This document shows, piece after piece, positions 1 through 11,356 of a DNA stretch of 64,000 bases. The notes beneath the pieces are model-generated. The model saw nothing but the letters and a program-made list of their open reading frames with translations, was not told the origin of the DNA and did not search any database. Made by a program: the position numbers and the translations under genes. This DNA is from Merluccius polli (lineage: Eukaryota > Chordata > Actinopteri > Gadiformes > Merlucciidae). The stretch covers positions 262,853 through 326,852 of the forward strand of contig JAOPHQ010003990.1 of NCBI GenBank assembly GCA_030340625.1, given 5' to 3'. Position 1 is the first letter of the stretch. The number at the start of each line of letters is the position of its first letter.

Positions 1-111
1 AACCTAAACTAGATTTAGCCAAACGGTGGCCCTAAGTGCTGCACTTTATCTATTAAACTATCATTGATCACTAAAACTATTGCTTACAAACGGTCGCAGG
101 ACAAACACAAC

Positions 112-305
112 GGGGCGGCCGTAGCTCAGGAGGTAGCTGCAGGTCGTCTGGCAACCGGAAGGTCGCTGGTTCAAGTGTCGAGGTGTACCTGACCAAGACT
201 CCTAATCCTAACTGCTCCCGACGAGCTGACTGTTACCTAGCATGGCTGACACTGCCTTCGGTGTATGAATGTGTGTATGAATGGGTGAATGAGGCAAAGT
301 TCAGC
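112..305 (+). repeat. tRNA-derived SINE-like element
   Basis: The segment begins with a tRNA-like head: a box A-like GTAGCTCAGGAGGTAG at 121-136 and a box B-like GGTTCAAGTG at 168-177, separated by about 35 bases. It continues into a non-tRNA body that ends in TGTATGAATGTGTGTATGAATGGGTGAATGA, a tail type common in fish short repeats. It cannot be a functional tRNA gene: the first seven bases have no complementary 3' strand and box B lacks the normal CGA-N-N-C-C continuation. Reading it as a SINE copy or a related non-autonomous repeat is inference from this layout. The exact family is not certain. Confidence 0.55.
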
Positions 306-796
306 TAAGAAGGCAAAGTGAAGAAGTGTTGACAAGTTTCTAATTGCTCATTTGTTATTTAGTATTGAAAATGTTGATATTAATTGAAATCTAAAAAAAT
401 ATGCAGAATTATAACAAATGTGTTTTGGGACAACAATCGGAAACAAAGGAGGGTTAAACATTCTCTCATTGAAGCAATTGGATGCCAGCCAATCAGCTAA
501 ACAGCTTTGGCAAGCCACACGAAGACAACACATTCTAAATTAAATCTCTCAAATCTACTTACTTCAAGTCGTTTTTCTTTTTTTGTTACAGGGAGGGACC
601 CCCTGGACCCTCAGACCGTCTACTCCCCACCATTAAGAAATCCTTCCCAGGACCTTGATGTGATTCGATTAACCCGTGTTGACTGTAATAAGATGTGGAT
701 CAGGCTGTTCATCTCTCCCCCGCCAAGCCTAATGGTTCGGTCAGCAACACATAAAAATGCAAGATTGCGTGCCATCATTTAATAGGCCCCAGAGGG
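306..796. other. No recognisable feature
   Basis: A/T-rich sequence without a recognisable gene or repeat. The short open frames here (61 and 91 codons) show no known motif and no codon structure, and are treated as chance. Confidence 0.5.
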
Positions 797-1430
797 ACAC
801 ACTTAATAGAACATACTTAATAGACACATACTTAATAGACACACTTAATAGAACCCACTTAATAGACACATACTTAATAGACACACTTAATAGAAACATA
901 CTTAATAGACACACTCAATAGAACATACTTAATAGAATGTACTAAATAGACACACTTAATAGAACATAATTAAAATAACACACTTAAAAGGCACACTTAA
1001 TAAAACACACTTAAGAGACACACTTAATATAACACACTTAATAGTCACACTAAATAGAACACACTTAATAGAACATACTTAAAGAACACACTTAATAGAC
1101 ACACTTAATAGAACACACTTAATAGACACACTTAATAGAACATACTCAATAGACACACTTAATAGAACATACTTAATAGACACACTTAAGAGAACATACT
1201 TAATAGACATACTTAATAGAAACACTTAATAGAAAATACTTAATAGACACACTTAATAGAACATACTTAATAGAACATACTTAATATACACACTTAATAG
1301 AACATACTTAATAGACACACTTAATAGAACATACTTAATAAAACATACTTAATAGAACATACTTAATAGAACATACTTAATAGACACACTTAATAGAACA
1401 TACTTAATAGACACACTTAATAGAACACAA
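797..1430. repeat. A/T-rich minisatellite, 13-14 bp unit
   Basis: About 47 tandem units based on CTTAATAGA followed by CACA (13 bp) or ACATA/ACACA (14 bp). The two unit lengths often alternate, giving a 26-28 bp higher period. Units diverge at single positions and by small indels. The array stops at about 1430 and resumes at 1857 after a foldback element. Confidence 0.95.
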
Positions 1431-1854
1431 AACTAACCGACAAAACTGCTCTGGGTGATCAAACCATTGTAACCGCCTCTCCTGGCTTCACTAAAACATC
1501 CCGTTACCAATGGCATTACTCACTTGGTGGTGCCGATTCTGTCTAAGAGCATTGCGCATTAACACGCCTGCCACAAATGTAAACCATAGCAATATAGCAC
1601 TATGGTCTTTACGATAAGACATTTTGTAAAGTACTTGTATGGCGATTCGTTTGTTTGTGTTGTTTGTCCACATACTTATGTATTGACCGACGCACATCAA
1701 TTCTGAAGTTTGTGGCAGGCGCGCTCAAGCTAAATGCTCTTTGGCAGAATCAGTACAAGGAAGTGATTTTGACAAATTATATTGGTAACTAATGTTTTAG
1801 TGAAGCCAGGAGAGAGGGTTTGATCACCGGTTTAATCCGCCAGACCGGTATTGT
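1431..1854. mobile_element. Foldback MITE-like element
   Basis: Two long imperfect inverted arms lie at about 1454-1577 and 1709-1828. Matching blocks include GGTGATCAAACC (1454) with GGTTTGATCACC (1817), CTCTCCTGGCTTCACTAAAACAT (1477-1499) with its complement (1792-1814), and CGCCTGCCACAAA (1565) with TTTGTGGCAGGCG (1709). The central loop is about 130 bases. No transposase frame is present. The element sits inside the CTTAATAGA minisatellite, so array sequence on both sides brackets the insertion. Superfamily is unknown because no clean target duplication can be read in the degenerate array. Confidence 0.8.
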
Positions 1855-1856
1855 CC

Positions 1857-1921
1857 TTTAATAGAACAAACTAAATAGAACACACTTAAATAGGCATACT
1901 AATAGACACAGCTTAATAGAA
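1857..1921. repeat. A/T-rich minisatellite, distal part
   Basis: Four to five more diverged units of the same CTTAATAGA repeat, continuing the array at 797-1430 on the far side of the foldback element. Confidence 0.85.
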
Positions 1922-2043
1922 TCGCATTACTTTGCAAACAAGTATCAACATGCTTTAGGAGAAATTTCAGAGACACAGGTTTATTGCTCTAACACAACAT
2001 TCATGTGTTTCTAGTCTACCTATCCATTTTGATAATAATATAA

Positions 2044-2057
2044 ATAATGCTAGTGCT
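2044..2057. repeat. LINE target-site duplication, left
   Basis: ATAATGCTAGTGCT here is repeated exactly at 4646-4659, directly after the LINE 3' tail. This 14-bp direct repeat is what target-primed reverse transcription leaves. Confidence 0.9.
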
Positions 2058-2399
2058 AGGGTCACCCATGGCAAACAGGTCCGGGGGGAGGGGCCAGACA
2101 AAGGGTAGCTCAGAAGACCCCTTATGATGACGAAAATAATTGGTCTTACGTGTCCCTCGCCCGGACGTGGGTCACCGGGGCCCCCCCCTGGAGCCAGGCC
2201 TGGGGGTGGGGCTCGGGGGCGAGCGCCTGGTGGCCGGGCCTATTCCCATGGGGCCCGGCCGGGCACAGCCCGAAGCGAAGACGTGGGAACCCCTTCCCGC
2301 CGGCTCACCACCAGCAGGAGGGGCCAAAGGGGTCAGGTGCAGTGCGAGCTGGGCGGCGGCCGAAGGCGGGGACCTTGGCGGTCCGATCCTTGGCTGCAG

Positions 2400-4608
2400 A
2401 AGCTAGCTCTAGGGACGTGGAACGTCACCTCTCTGGTGGGGAAGGTGCCTGAGCTGGTGCGCGAGGTTGAGAAGTTCCGGCTAGATATAGTCGGCCTCAC
2501 CTCGACGCATAGCAAGGGCTCTGGAACCAGTCTTCTCGAGAGGGGTTGGACTCTCTTCCACTCTGGAGTTGCCACGTACCGGGGGAGGCGGGGGACATTG
2601 AGTCCGAGTGGGCCATGTTCCGCACCTCCATTGTTAAGGCGGCCGACCGGAGCTGTGGCCGCAAGGTGGTCGGTGCCTGCCGTGGCGGCAATTCCCGAAC
2701 CCGCTGGTGGACACCGGCGGTGAGGGATGCTGTCAAACTGAAGAAGGAGTCCTATAGGACCTTTTTGGCCTGTGGGACTCCGGAGGCAGCAGGCAGGTAC
2801 CGGCAGGCCAAGCGGAGCGCAGCTGTGGCGGTTACTGAGGCAAAAACCGGACATGGGAGGAGTTCGGTGAGGCCATAGAGAACGACTTCCGGACGGCTTC
2901 GAAGAGGTTCTGGACCACCATCTGGCGTCTCAGGAGGGGGAAGCAGTGCATCGTCAACACTGTGTATGGTGAAGACGGTGCGCTGCTGACCTCGACTCAG
3001 GACGTTGTGGATCGGTGGAAGGAATACTTCGAAGACCTCCTCAATCCCACCGACACGCCTTCCAGTAAGGAAGCAGGGCCTGGGGACTCGGGTGTGGGCT
3101 CTCCGGGGCTGAGGTCGCCGAGGTGGTCAGGAAGCTCCTCGGTGGCAGGGCCCCGGGGGTGGATGAGGTCCACCCGGAGTTCCTTAAGGCCCTGGATGTT
3201 GTGAGGCTGTCATGGTTGACACGACTCTGCAGCATCGCATGGACATCGGGGGCAGTGCCTCTGGATTGGCAGACTGGGGTGGTGGTCCCTCTTTTTAAGA
3301 AGGGGGACCCTGGTGTGTTCCAACTATAGGGGGATCACACTCCTCAGCCTTCCTGGTAAGGTCTATTCAGGGGTGCTGGAGAGGAGGGTCCGTCGGATAG
3401 TCGAACCTCGGATTCAGGAGGAGCAATGTGGTTTTCGTCCAGGCCGTGGAACAGTGGACCAGGTCTACACCCTCTGCAGGATCCTTGAGGGTGCATGGGA
3501 TAGGGCACATGTGGACTGGTTTGCCCAACCAGTCCACATGTGCTTTGTGGACTTGGAGAAGGCATTCGACCGTGTCCGTCGGGGAGTCCTGTGGGGGGTT
3601 CTCCGGGAGTACGGGGTATCGGACCCCCTGATACGGGCTGTCCGTTCCCTGTATGACCGGTGTCAGAGCTTGGTCCGCATTGCCGGTAATAAGTCAGACT
3701 TGTTTCCAATGAGGGTTGGACTCCGCCAGGGCTGCCCTTTGTCACCGATCCTGTTCATAATTTTTATGGACAGGATTTCTAGGCACAGCCAGGGATGTTG
3801 AGGGGGTCCGGTTTGGTGACCTCCGGATTGGGTCTCTGCTTTTTGCGGATGATGTGGTCCTGTTGGCTTCATCAGACCGTGACCTCCAACTCTTGCTGGA
3901 CTGGTTCGCAGCCGAGTGTGAAGCGGCCGGGATGAGAATCAGCACCTCCAAATCCGAGTCCATGGTCCTCAACCGGAAAAGGGTGGAGTGCACTCTCCGG
4001 GTGGGGGATGAGATCCTGCCCCAAGTGGAGGAGTTCAAGTACCTCGGGGTTTTGTTCACGAGTGAGGGGAGGATGGAGCGGGAGATCGACAGGCGGATCG
4101 GATCGGTGCGGTGTCTGCAGTAATGCGGACTCTGCACGGATCCGTCGTGGTGAAGAGGGAGCTGAGCCGAAAGGCAAAGCTCTCAATTTACCAGTCGATC
4201 TACGTTCCTGCCCTCACCTATGGTCATGAGCTTTGGGTAATGACCGAAAGAACAAGATCGTGGGTGCAAGCGGCCGAAATGAGCTTCCTCCGCAGGGTGG
4301 CTGGGCTCTCCCTTAGAGATAGGGTCAGAAGCTCGGTCATCCGGGAGGAGCTCGGAGTAGACCCGCTACTCCTCCGCGTTGAGAGGAGCCAGATGAGGTG
4401 GCTCGGGCATCTAGTTAGGATGCCTCCCGGACGCCTCCCTGGTGAGGTGTTCAGGGCACGTCCCACTGGTAGGAAACCCCGGGGAAGACCCAGGACACGC
4501 TGGAGAGACTATGTCTCTCGGCTGGCCTGGGAACGCCTCGAAGAGCTGGACGAAATGGCTGGGGAAAGGGAAGTCTGGGCTTCCCTGCTTAGGCTGCTGC
4601 CCCCGTGA
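2400..4608 (+). pseudogene. Broken endonuclease/reverse transcriptase ORF of the LINE
   Basis: The product would be an APE-type endonuclease fused to a reverse transcriptase. The endonuclease start is visible at about 2400-2570 (LGTWNVTSL..., ...LDIVGLTSTH), but the reading then jumps at about 2577 to sequence that normally lies between endonuclease and RT, so most of the endonuclease core is missing. RT landmarks are GFRPGRGTVDQ (about 3430-3462), FVDLEKAFDRV (motif A, about 3543-3575), LRQGCPLSPILF (motif B, about 3721-3756) and FADDVVLL (motif C with catalytic DD, 3842-3865). The C-terminal part, including GRPRTRWRDYVSRLAWERL, reaches a stop at 4606-4608. The frame changes at least five times (near 2880-2960, 3120, 3315, 3800-3850 and 4110), so the copy is dead. 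Confidence 0.88.
3505..3543. repeat. Near-perfect palindrome inside the LINE RT
   Basis: Seventeen-base arms at 3505-3521 and 3527-3543 (GCACATGTGGACTGGTT and its complement) surround a 5-base spacer. The left arm appears to be extra sequence upstream of the conserved QPVHMCFVDLEKAFD region, as if copied in reverse from the right arm. Confidence 0.85.
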
Positions 4609-4645
4609 CCCGACCCCGGATAAGTGGCAGAAGATGGATGGATGG

Positions 4646-4659
4646 ATAATGCTAGTGCT
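4646..4659. repeat. LINE target-site duplication, right
   Basis: Exact second copy of ATAATGCTAGTGCT from 2044-2057. The first bases could equally be counted as part of the GATG-like tail. Confidence 0.9.
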
Positions 4660-4889
4660 GTGAAAAACATGTGTGTCCCAAAAGAATACATACAATGTCC
4701 CAGCAGAATCAACTACACTTCAGCAAAAAGCAGCGTCATGGGCTGACCTCCTACCCAACACATTTTAAATGAATCTGAGGATTTATGCCCAATTAAAAAT
4801 GACAGAAGTAGTTTAAATGTGTACCATTTGTATTGCCAGCGCTTTCAAATGCTCTGACGTTAGGTTACACACATATTTGACCCATATCC

Positions 4890-5130
4890 AGTACTGCCTA
4901 TCCTATCATGCTCTGCTTGTCTTCCCTTTGCCTTATTCGTCCAATGTGTGTCCCCTGCCTTGATTACTTATTCTGTTTCCATGTGCTCCTTATTCCTTAT
5001 TCGAGTTCCCTAGTTATGCCGCTGTTTGTTTCTGTATCTGTTGTATCCCCCCCAGGTCAAGTTCTGATGCCTGGTTCCTTTTTCATTTTTTTTCTGTGAT
5101 TGGCTTCACCACCTGCTCCTAGCCTGACAC
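4890..5130 (+). repeat. Possible degenerate LTR-like sequence
   Basis: This T/C-rich stretch shares loose similarity with the solo LTR at 45635-45888: CCCTTTG, then AATGTGTGTCCCCTG against AATGTCTGTCCCCTG, then a C-run CAG block. No clean termini or target duplication are visible. It may be an old LTR relic, or simply share pyrimidine-rich composition. Confidence 0.25.
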
Positions 5131-7119
5131 GTTATCTTTGGATATACCGTATATATCTATCCAACTTTCGATTTAGCTATGTATAATTTTTGTACATGAA
5201 GACAATCCATGATAGACACAGTACAAATCAGTTCCTGTAATGATTATTGAGAATGTTTAGTTATAGATCAATAAAGAATAATATAACTAATCATGAATAT
5301 GAAGAACTTGCTGGCTTAGTTTGTCGTGAAGCATTTAATAATTACCATATATTTAAAGTCCACCATCTTACTTTGCAATTCACTGCAAACAAGCCACACA
5401 AAGAAATGATTTTATTTCACAGTGAGTGGGGAACACCATTTGGTTTAATTATTTATGTTTTTTACCATGGACCAATTGAACCACAACATGAAAATCACAA
5501 TGTGTGCCACTTAAATCACGTATTTGTCAAACGTGGTATGCATTGCGGCTGTGAAAGCACTACATCATTCCAAAAAGCAGAGAATACTGAACAGAACGGG
5601 GCTTTACACCTGCGTTTTACACACTCTGGACCAACAAATGTATGAGAATAAATAAAAAATACCCTGGCCCAAACTTCTTGTAGAAATAAAGGAAGTTGAG
5701 GTATTTTTCTTGATTGGCTTTGATTGAAGTTTGCCCCATGCTCAATGTTCTATCAATGTTCTATTAATATTAATTATTTGCTCAGCCAATCAGAACACAA
5801 CCCATTGGGACCTTTCTAGAAGGGTAGATTAAAGGTGCTCAATCACAATACAATTATGAGTGGCAATGAATTGACTTTTCTTTGAACAGAAATATGTTGT
5901 ATACTTTTACTTTGCGGAAGGGTAAATTACTTTCATTTTCACTGTCATTTTCAACAGACAGCAGCACTGGCACTCTAACCCACCACTTGGCTGAAGAATA
6001 TAGCTTTACTTTTCACATGAAAGGTAAAATAAAATGGTGTCAAACAGTCTCCCCCCTGGTAAATCACAGACTTCCCACTGAATAAATATCATCATGCTTA
6101 AAAAAATAATAATTTCAAATGAAGTAAGCTCAAATATGTAGTCCCCTGAGTAGAAGGATGTAAACAAAACCATTTGTATGAGGATGTACCTCTTCTGCTC
6201 ACTTAGTTTTAGCAATGCAGCTTTGTGGATATTTTTAGGCATAACGTGTAGATAGAGCCACACGGTTGTGTCTTGATGGGTTTGTTCGGAGAGTGCGCTT
6301 GTGTCGCTCTGCGTTCACACGAGACAAATTGTCGAGATTGCAGTTAAAAGTGCCACCGTGGCAGACATGTTCAATTAAACGCTGTATGGAGCTCAGCTAC
6401 AAAATAAACAAGAGTCCAGTGGGATGTCCAAATGCGCAGTTGAAATAAATGATGGCGTGTAAAAAATGTTTTATTTGTTAAACACCTTTGGTTCCCCTTT
6501 CTGTTTCTTTTCCTTCTATCTCTTCGTTTCTCCATTTGTGTCAGTGTCGCCTGTGGCCCTACTCCTCACCCCCCCCCCCCCCCCCCCCCCCCCCTACTCC
6601 AGAAGTACTTTATTTATTGGGCTGTGGCCGGATAAAGACACCAGATAAATTCTCCAACATTTTTACTGCTGTGGTGTGGCAGACATAAACATTTTGGGCT
6701 TTTTTCGAACTGCAACTCATCGCACGCCTCGACAGTACAGGGTGCCTGTGAGTGATGGGATTTATCTCTCAATTACGTTTTAGTGGGCGCACTATGAAGT
6801 CATTTTACATAACCGGGGGTCATGTCTCGTCGTTGTGTTTTCTCACGACATTGACGTCACATAAAAAAAAATAAAAAAAATACCTGAAACACCCCTCGGT
6901 GAGATAGGAGCCCGGTCCAAAAAAGAAACGCTGGTGTACAGTTAGCAGATGCCAGAGTCAATGATGACGGATGGAGACCATTTACAAACACACAGGGCTC
7001 CTTAATGAGACACCCGAGGAATTAACTGCCCTGTTTCCCATCCCGGCCCCCCCCCACCCTCCCTCCCCTCACCCACCCAGGACCCACCACCCCCCCCCAC
7101 ACCCTCTCTGCCTCTTCCT
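5131..7119. other. Mostly unannotatable; homopolymers
   Basis: No gene recognised. A 132-codon frame at 5247-5645 has no known domain, low-complexity composition and no splice or promoter context. Simple sequence includes a C-run at about 6570-6594, A-runs near 6867-6881 and C-rich blocks at 7048-7100. A non-repetitive stretch around 6290-6450 could be constrained, but nothing shows that directly. Confidence 0.5.
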
Positions 7120-7240
7120 CCATCTTCGAGTTTAATCAGGGAACTCAGAGGATGAATCGAGCCCCTCTCCTCTTGATCTATGTGGAGTCTAGTGATTGTT
7201 AATGGCGCTGTCCATGTGTTCTGCTTTCTCATGTGCCCCG
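7120..7240. promoter_or_regulatory. Candidate conserved non-coding element
   Basis: A compact, non-repetitive stretch between C-rich and A-rich simple sequence. It contains TTTAATCAGG and GTGATTGTTAATGG, which resemble homeodomain-type sites. Judged only by sequence complexity; no conservation can be measured here. Confidence 0.2.
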
Positions 7241-7678
7241 GGTAGAAAGTAAGAAAAAAACCAAAGAAACTAAAATACCCACCACTCAATTTCTATTGGC
7301 TGGCGTGAAACTGGCTGTTTCAAATGGACAGCGGGTTGTCCGAGCGCGCTCATGATTGTATTGGGGGAACTGGCGGACGCGTGCAAATTCATATTCGTTC
7401 TTCATCAGTCCAATTGTTGACGACTGGTTCAAACTCTTTGCGTCTAAACAATGTCAGATTAGATAGGAAATTGCCACAAACAATAACACATGTTCGGGAG
7501 ACAGCAGGTTGCTTCCGAAGATTAATGTTGAAAAAAAATTGGAATAACTGAATAACATTTGTCTCTTAAAGCGCAACATCAACCCGGCAGCCAAATGTCA
7601 AATGTGCCGACCTGCGCCTCGGTCACGTTCACGGACGTCTGAAATCCTAGAGAGTGTTGACTCAAATCCATCTGTCAG

Positions 7679-7721
7679 GAGGGGGGGGGGGAGAGAGAGA
7701 GAGAGACTGAGAGAGAGACCC
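7679..7721. repeat. G-run and GA microsatellite
   Basis: A G homopolymer (7680-7690) passes into a GA repeat (7691-7705) and further imperfect GAGA units to about 7718. Confidence 0.9.
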
Positions 7722-8242
7722 CTGCTGCCTTCCCTCCTCCTCCACATTCATCCCTTCCTACAGAGATGATTTAAAGCCTTTCCAGCGGGGAACTTCTAAT
7801 AAGATTAATGGACCAGCAGGCTGGAGAAATGGATTATAAGAAGCAGCATTCTGGACATTGTAACAGTAAGAGGGCTGCTTGTCGGTGGTGAAGGACCAAC
7901 CACGGATCACGTTTGGGCAAATGTGTGTAATATTTGAATGGGCATGTTTTTTTATCAATTAGAGCTGGGCAGTATATTGATATTGTATCCATATTGTGAT
8001 ATGAGACTAAATATATGGTGATGATTTTGGATATCGTAATATTGTGATATGGCATAAGTGTTATCTTTTTCTGGTTTTAAAGGCTGCATTACAGTAAAGT
8101 GATGAATGAAATGTGAAAATACTCTTGAGAAAGTACTTTTGTATTTGTCAAGTATTTATTTTTACACAGCAGTATGGAAAAAAAGGCTTTACCATGTGGT
8201 TATTTTATATAGACTATTTATTTATTAAATGATCAGAAAACA

Positions 8243-8746
8243 TGCTTGTGGGGGGGGCGTGGTGCATGCTGTGGAGGGGACTCGGGAGAGCAGCGCCAGG
8301 TGAGAGTGATGGGCACACCTGTGTCCTGTTGAGGTGGCTGTCCTCTACCGCGGCTGGTGGCTCCAGTGTGGTTTTGGGCAGCCCTTCCGTGTCCCTTCCT
8401 GGTCGGAGGAGCCCCACATTGGGCGCTAGTGTGGCAGGGTTGCTCCTGGCCACATGCCACCTAAGTGGCTTTACTTGGGGCCCTCCGACACAGGACACGG
8501 GTAGATGTTGTTGTTCAATATGTTTATTGGAGAGCAGGTGGTATTTGCTGAGCTGATGTTCAAGCTGCCATGACAGTGGCTCCTCCTCGAGTGTGTGTGT
8601 TGATGGCTGGTTTATCCTGGGTGCCGTGTTTGCTCTGCACCACAGGTGTGCAGCCCCACCCAGCCAGAGTCCAATCAGTCTGACTCAGGCCAGGTGAGGC
8701 TGTAAACCAGGCATCAACAGCACACACTCCACACACACCCTCCACA
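8243..8746 (-). mobile_element. Truncated Ty3/gypsy-type LTR plus leader (minus strand)
   Basis: Read on the minus strand, an LTR runs from TGTGGAGGG at 8746 to CCACA at 8430, 317 bases, with TG...CA ends that extend to TGTGG/CCACA. It contains an AATAAA signal near 8519-8524. Just inside its 3' end the minus strand reads TAGCGCCCAATGTGGGGC (8428 down to 8411), close to the TGGCGCCC-type primer-binding sites of Ty3/gypsy elements. About 170 further bases of leader follow before truncation at about 8243. No gag or pol remains. The superfamily rests on the primer-site resemblance, so it is likely but not certain. Confidence 0.6.
8411..8428 (-). other. Retroelement primer-binding site-like sequence
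   Basis: The complement TAGCGCCCAATGTGGGGC starts one base after the putative LTR 3' end (plus-strand TGTGG at 8430), the normal position for a tRNA primer site. One base differs from the usual TGG start. Confidence 0.5.
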
Positions 8747-8845
8747 ATACTATATATAGATAGCCTATATATCATTATCGAGATATTCAATTATCTAAAT
8801 TGGGATAGAAGATTTTGGCCATATCGCCTAGCACTAGTGTCAATC

Positions 8846-11356
8846 ACATTTATGCTGAGACTTATGCACGTCTTTAACAGTTAAAGACACATTTATTCAT
8901 AACAACAAGCCAAATGTGGCTTGCTTTTACAAAAAATGCTAAAGACATTGATTTCTTGTGTCACCTAAATTGTTCAGCCATATCCAGAGCTCTGGATATT
9001 GGTTTGTATACAAGCCGGTGGTGTCCAAGTTAATTACACTCTGTCGAAAACAGTTATCGAACAGGAACACACACAAAACAATGTCACAGTGGACTAAATC
9101 AGATGGAAACTGTAATGGCCTTATACCTCTTCTCCTTGGACTCCTTAGTTGTCAGGTAGCTTACCCAGACACAGCCAGGAGCTTACATGTCTAATCCTTC
9201 AGAAGCACCACTTTTTGTCAAATTCATCGATACCATTTATTCATCCATTTCCTTTCATGGAGCAGAGGCCATTAGCCAATCACTTGATCTGCTGCAGACT
9301 GTAATCACTCCACTTCACATACAGAGGCAGCCTGGCGAGGCGGCTGGGGTGACTTACACCGCACACACACAACAATAATCAATTTTGCGCTTTACAAAAT
9401 ATTACACACATGTATTTAAAAGGGGATGTGCATGTTGTAGAACAGGTTCTACTTTCTACAAAACATATTCAAGTCATATTGTGTTTAATGCATTACAATC
9501 GGTTCGATCGCAAGACCCAAACGCAAATGTGACAACGGCAAAGTCACATTAGAGAGCTATTTGCAGACCTTTTTTAAAAATATTTTTTTATGTTATTATA
9601 CATTATTTTATACACTATACACATAATCCAAAGAAACGTGCCCACAAAGGATTTACTAGATCTGTCATGCTGAATAGACTAAAACGTCAATGAAATGTGG
9701 CTGTTGGAATTGGCATCAAATTTATGACAAAATAACAAGGATACATTATTGGCTTCTGTGAACAATTGTTTGCAGACGATTGGTTCTGCTACTATGTAAA
9801 CGCACACACAAACGCACACACAAATACTGATAATATTTGTTTTCTTTAACAAGGTTTTGGGCGAAGTTGTTTTTTTGCAGATTAGCTAACTAATATTATC
9901 TCCATCTCTGATATATTTATTCAGCCATTAAAGACGACATGGTTGATAAGCTCAAAAGGAAGACACTCTAAGCTTATCTTACTTCTAATGTGGCATATTT
10001 CCACATAACACTGGTAATTCATGTGGGACATAGAAGAGATGTGATTTGACACTTCATGATTTGATTAGTTCACACACATTTTGTTTTGAAAAAAAAAACT
10101 TTGTTGCCAGCTGTGTGTGTTGACTGATGATAATAGGACTGGGGAATTTAACTGGCTTGGTGACTCATTCCATGGTGTCTTTAACAAAAAAACGTTTTTT
10201 AATTTCATCAGTGGTCCATGGGCCACAACGTCAAAGAAGTAAACCCTTTATTGTGTTAAGTTGAACCTGAAAAAAATCCACTTTGTTAATATAAGCACAC
10301 AATAAATACAATAAAAAAACGTCACGATGCCAAGAAAGCTAGAGGATTTAAAGAGGAATTTTTGGGACCACATAAACAGAACGTGTGTAGCCGCGTACGA
10401 GAACAAAACCGCCCGGCAGAAACTGAAAGTCAGACGGAGATTAGGAGCCCACCAGTTCTACCCTAGTTCCCGCTGCATGGTGAGGATGATAAATAGGATG
10501 AGGTGGTTTGTGAATAGCCAAGGGAGGTGTAACACCCAAATACTTCCCCATCCCATATTCATTATTTCAACTGCACTTTCACAGACGTTGTGAAAACAAC
10601 ACAAGCAAGACTTTCAAGTTTTGTTTGATGAGTGGACCACGGCTCAGAAAAAGAGGAAAGACAGGCGGGGAAAACTGTGAGAGAATGAGACTGCTGTTAT
10701 AGCATTGGCTTGGATAACAAAGTGCGGTGTGGTTTTCTTTTTTCAATGTAGATAGATACTGGGGAAACCTCATGCTGTGAAACGGTACTGCTTCATGTGT
10801 GCTGTGAAACAATCGCGGTCTGCAACATCCCCCAAAAATGTTGACAAAGTTGGACCGTTCAATGGAGAATGCAAATCCCAGACCCATGACGTAAATGGTC
10901 AGACTTCTTCTTTTCCGTGGAAACGGCATCTGAAGCAGTAGTCTCATACTTTATACAAACTCTACACAGAATAAGCTTAAAGAGTGGCCCAGTGCAGGTA
11001 AAACAATAAGGGGTTAAAAAGCTTGCACACAGGTGACACGCAAAGTTGCAGTATATTTAGATACAATGTATGACAACAAGGGTGCATTGTAACAGCTTCA
11101 GATTAAAGGTTGCTAAGGGTGTTTGTGTGTGGATCAAGATGACAAGAGAGAGCAGGTGTGAAGGATGGGGAAAAGAGTGTTTTATATGTTTATGTTGGGC
11201 AAGTTCTAATAAGTGTCAAGTTACTGTACACATTCTAACTAACTATTTTGAGGAGGAGGAAGGAAACGCAGGTTGTCATATTGTGAAAGTCAATGTGTTT
11301 TATTTTCCGGTACCTAAATCCTTGTCTAGCCGAATGTGATCAATCAAGCTTTGGCT
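8846..11356. other. No recognisable gene
   Basis: A/T-rich single-copy-looking DNA. An 88-codon frame at 10327-10593 (basic N-terminus) and a 122-codon minus frame at 10579-10947 resemble no family I recognise. Only short simple repeats occur (ACAC near 9361-9372, and short A- and T-runs). Confidence 0.5.

Larger units (their letters stand above)
2058..4645 (+). mobile_element. RTE-clade (Rex3-like) non-LTR retrotransposon
   Basis: A 2.6 kb plus-strand LINE copy with exact 14-bp target duplications at both ends. It opens with a G/C-rich leader, carries broken endonuclease and reverse transcriptase sequence, has a very short 3' UTR and ends in a GATG-type tail (AAGATGGATGGATGGATA, about 4630-4647). 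A short 3' UTR with a GATG-like tail, together with a C-terminal region resembling BovB/Rex3 proteins, points to the RTE clade. Assignment to Rex3 itself is from memory of the family and less certain. Base composition is much more G/C-rich than the A/T-rich flanks, as expected for a retroelement insertion. Confidence 0.88.
7961..8837. mobile_element. hAT-type non-autonomous element carrying an LTR insertion
   Basis: The left end AGAGCTGGGCAGTATATTGA (7961) and the right end, whose complement reads TAGTGCTAGGCGATATGGCC (8818-8837), are the inverted ends of a common fish hAT-type repeat family with GCTGGGCGATAT-like termini. Flanks TATCAATT (7953-7960) and TGTCAATC (8838-8845) match at 6 of 8 positions, which fits an aged 8-bp hAT duplication. 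No transposase is present. The middle (8243-8746) is unrelated retroelement DNA inserted later. Confidence 0.7.

Noticed and set aside
112..190. Possible tRNA gene
   Set aside because: Box A and box B-like motifs exist but there is no acceptor stem and box B is degenerate; a SINE-like repeat explains it better.
5247..5645. 132-codon open frame as a host gene
   Set aside because: No recognisable domain, no promoter or splice context, and composition typical of the A/T-rich surroundings.
10327..10593. 88-codon frame beginning MPRKLEDLKRNFWDHINRTC
   Set aside because: Basic and plausible-looking at the start, but it matches nothing I know and degrades into ordinary sequence; not enough to call a gene.
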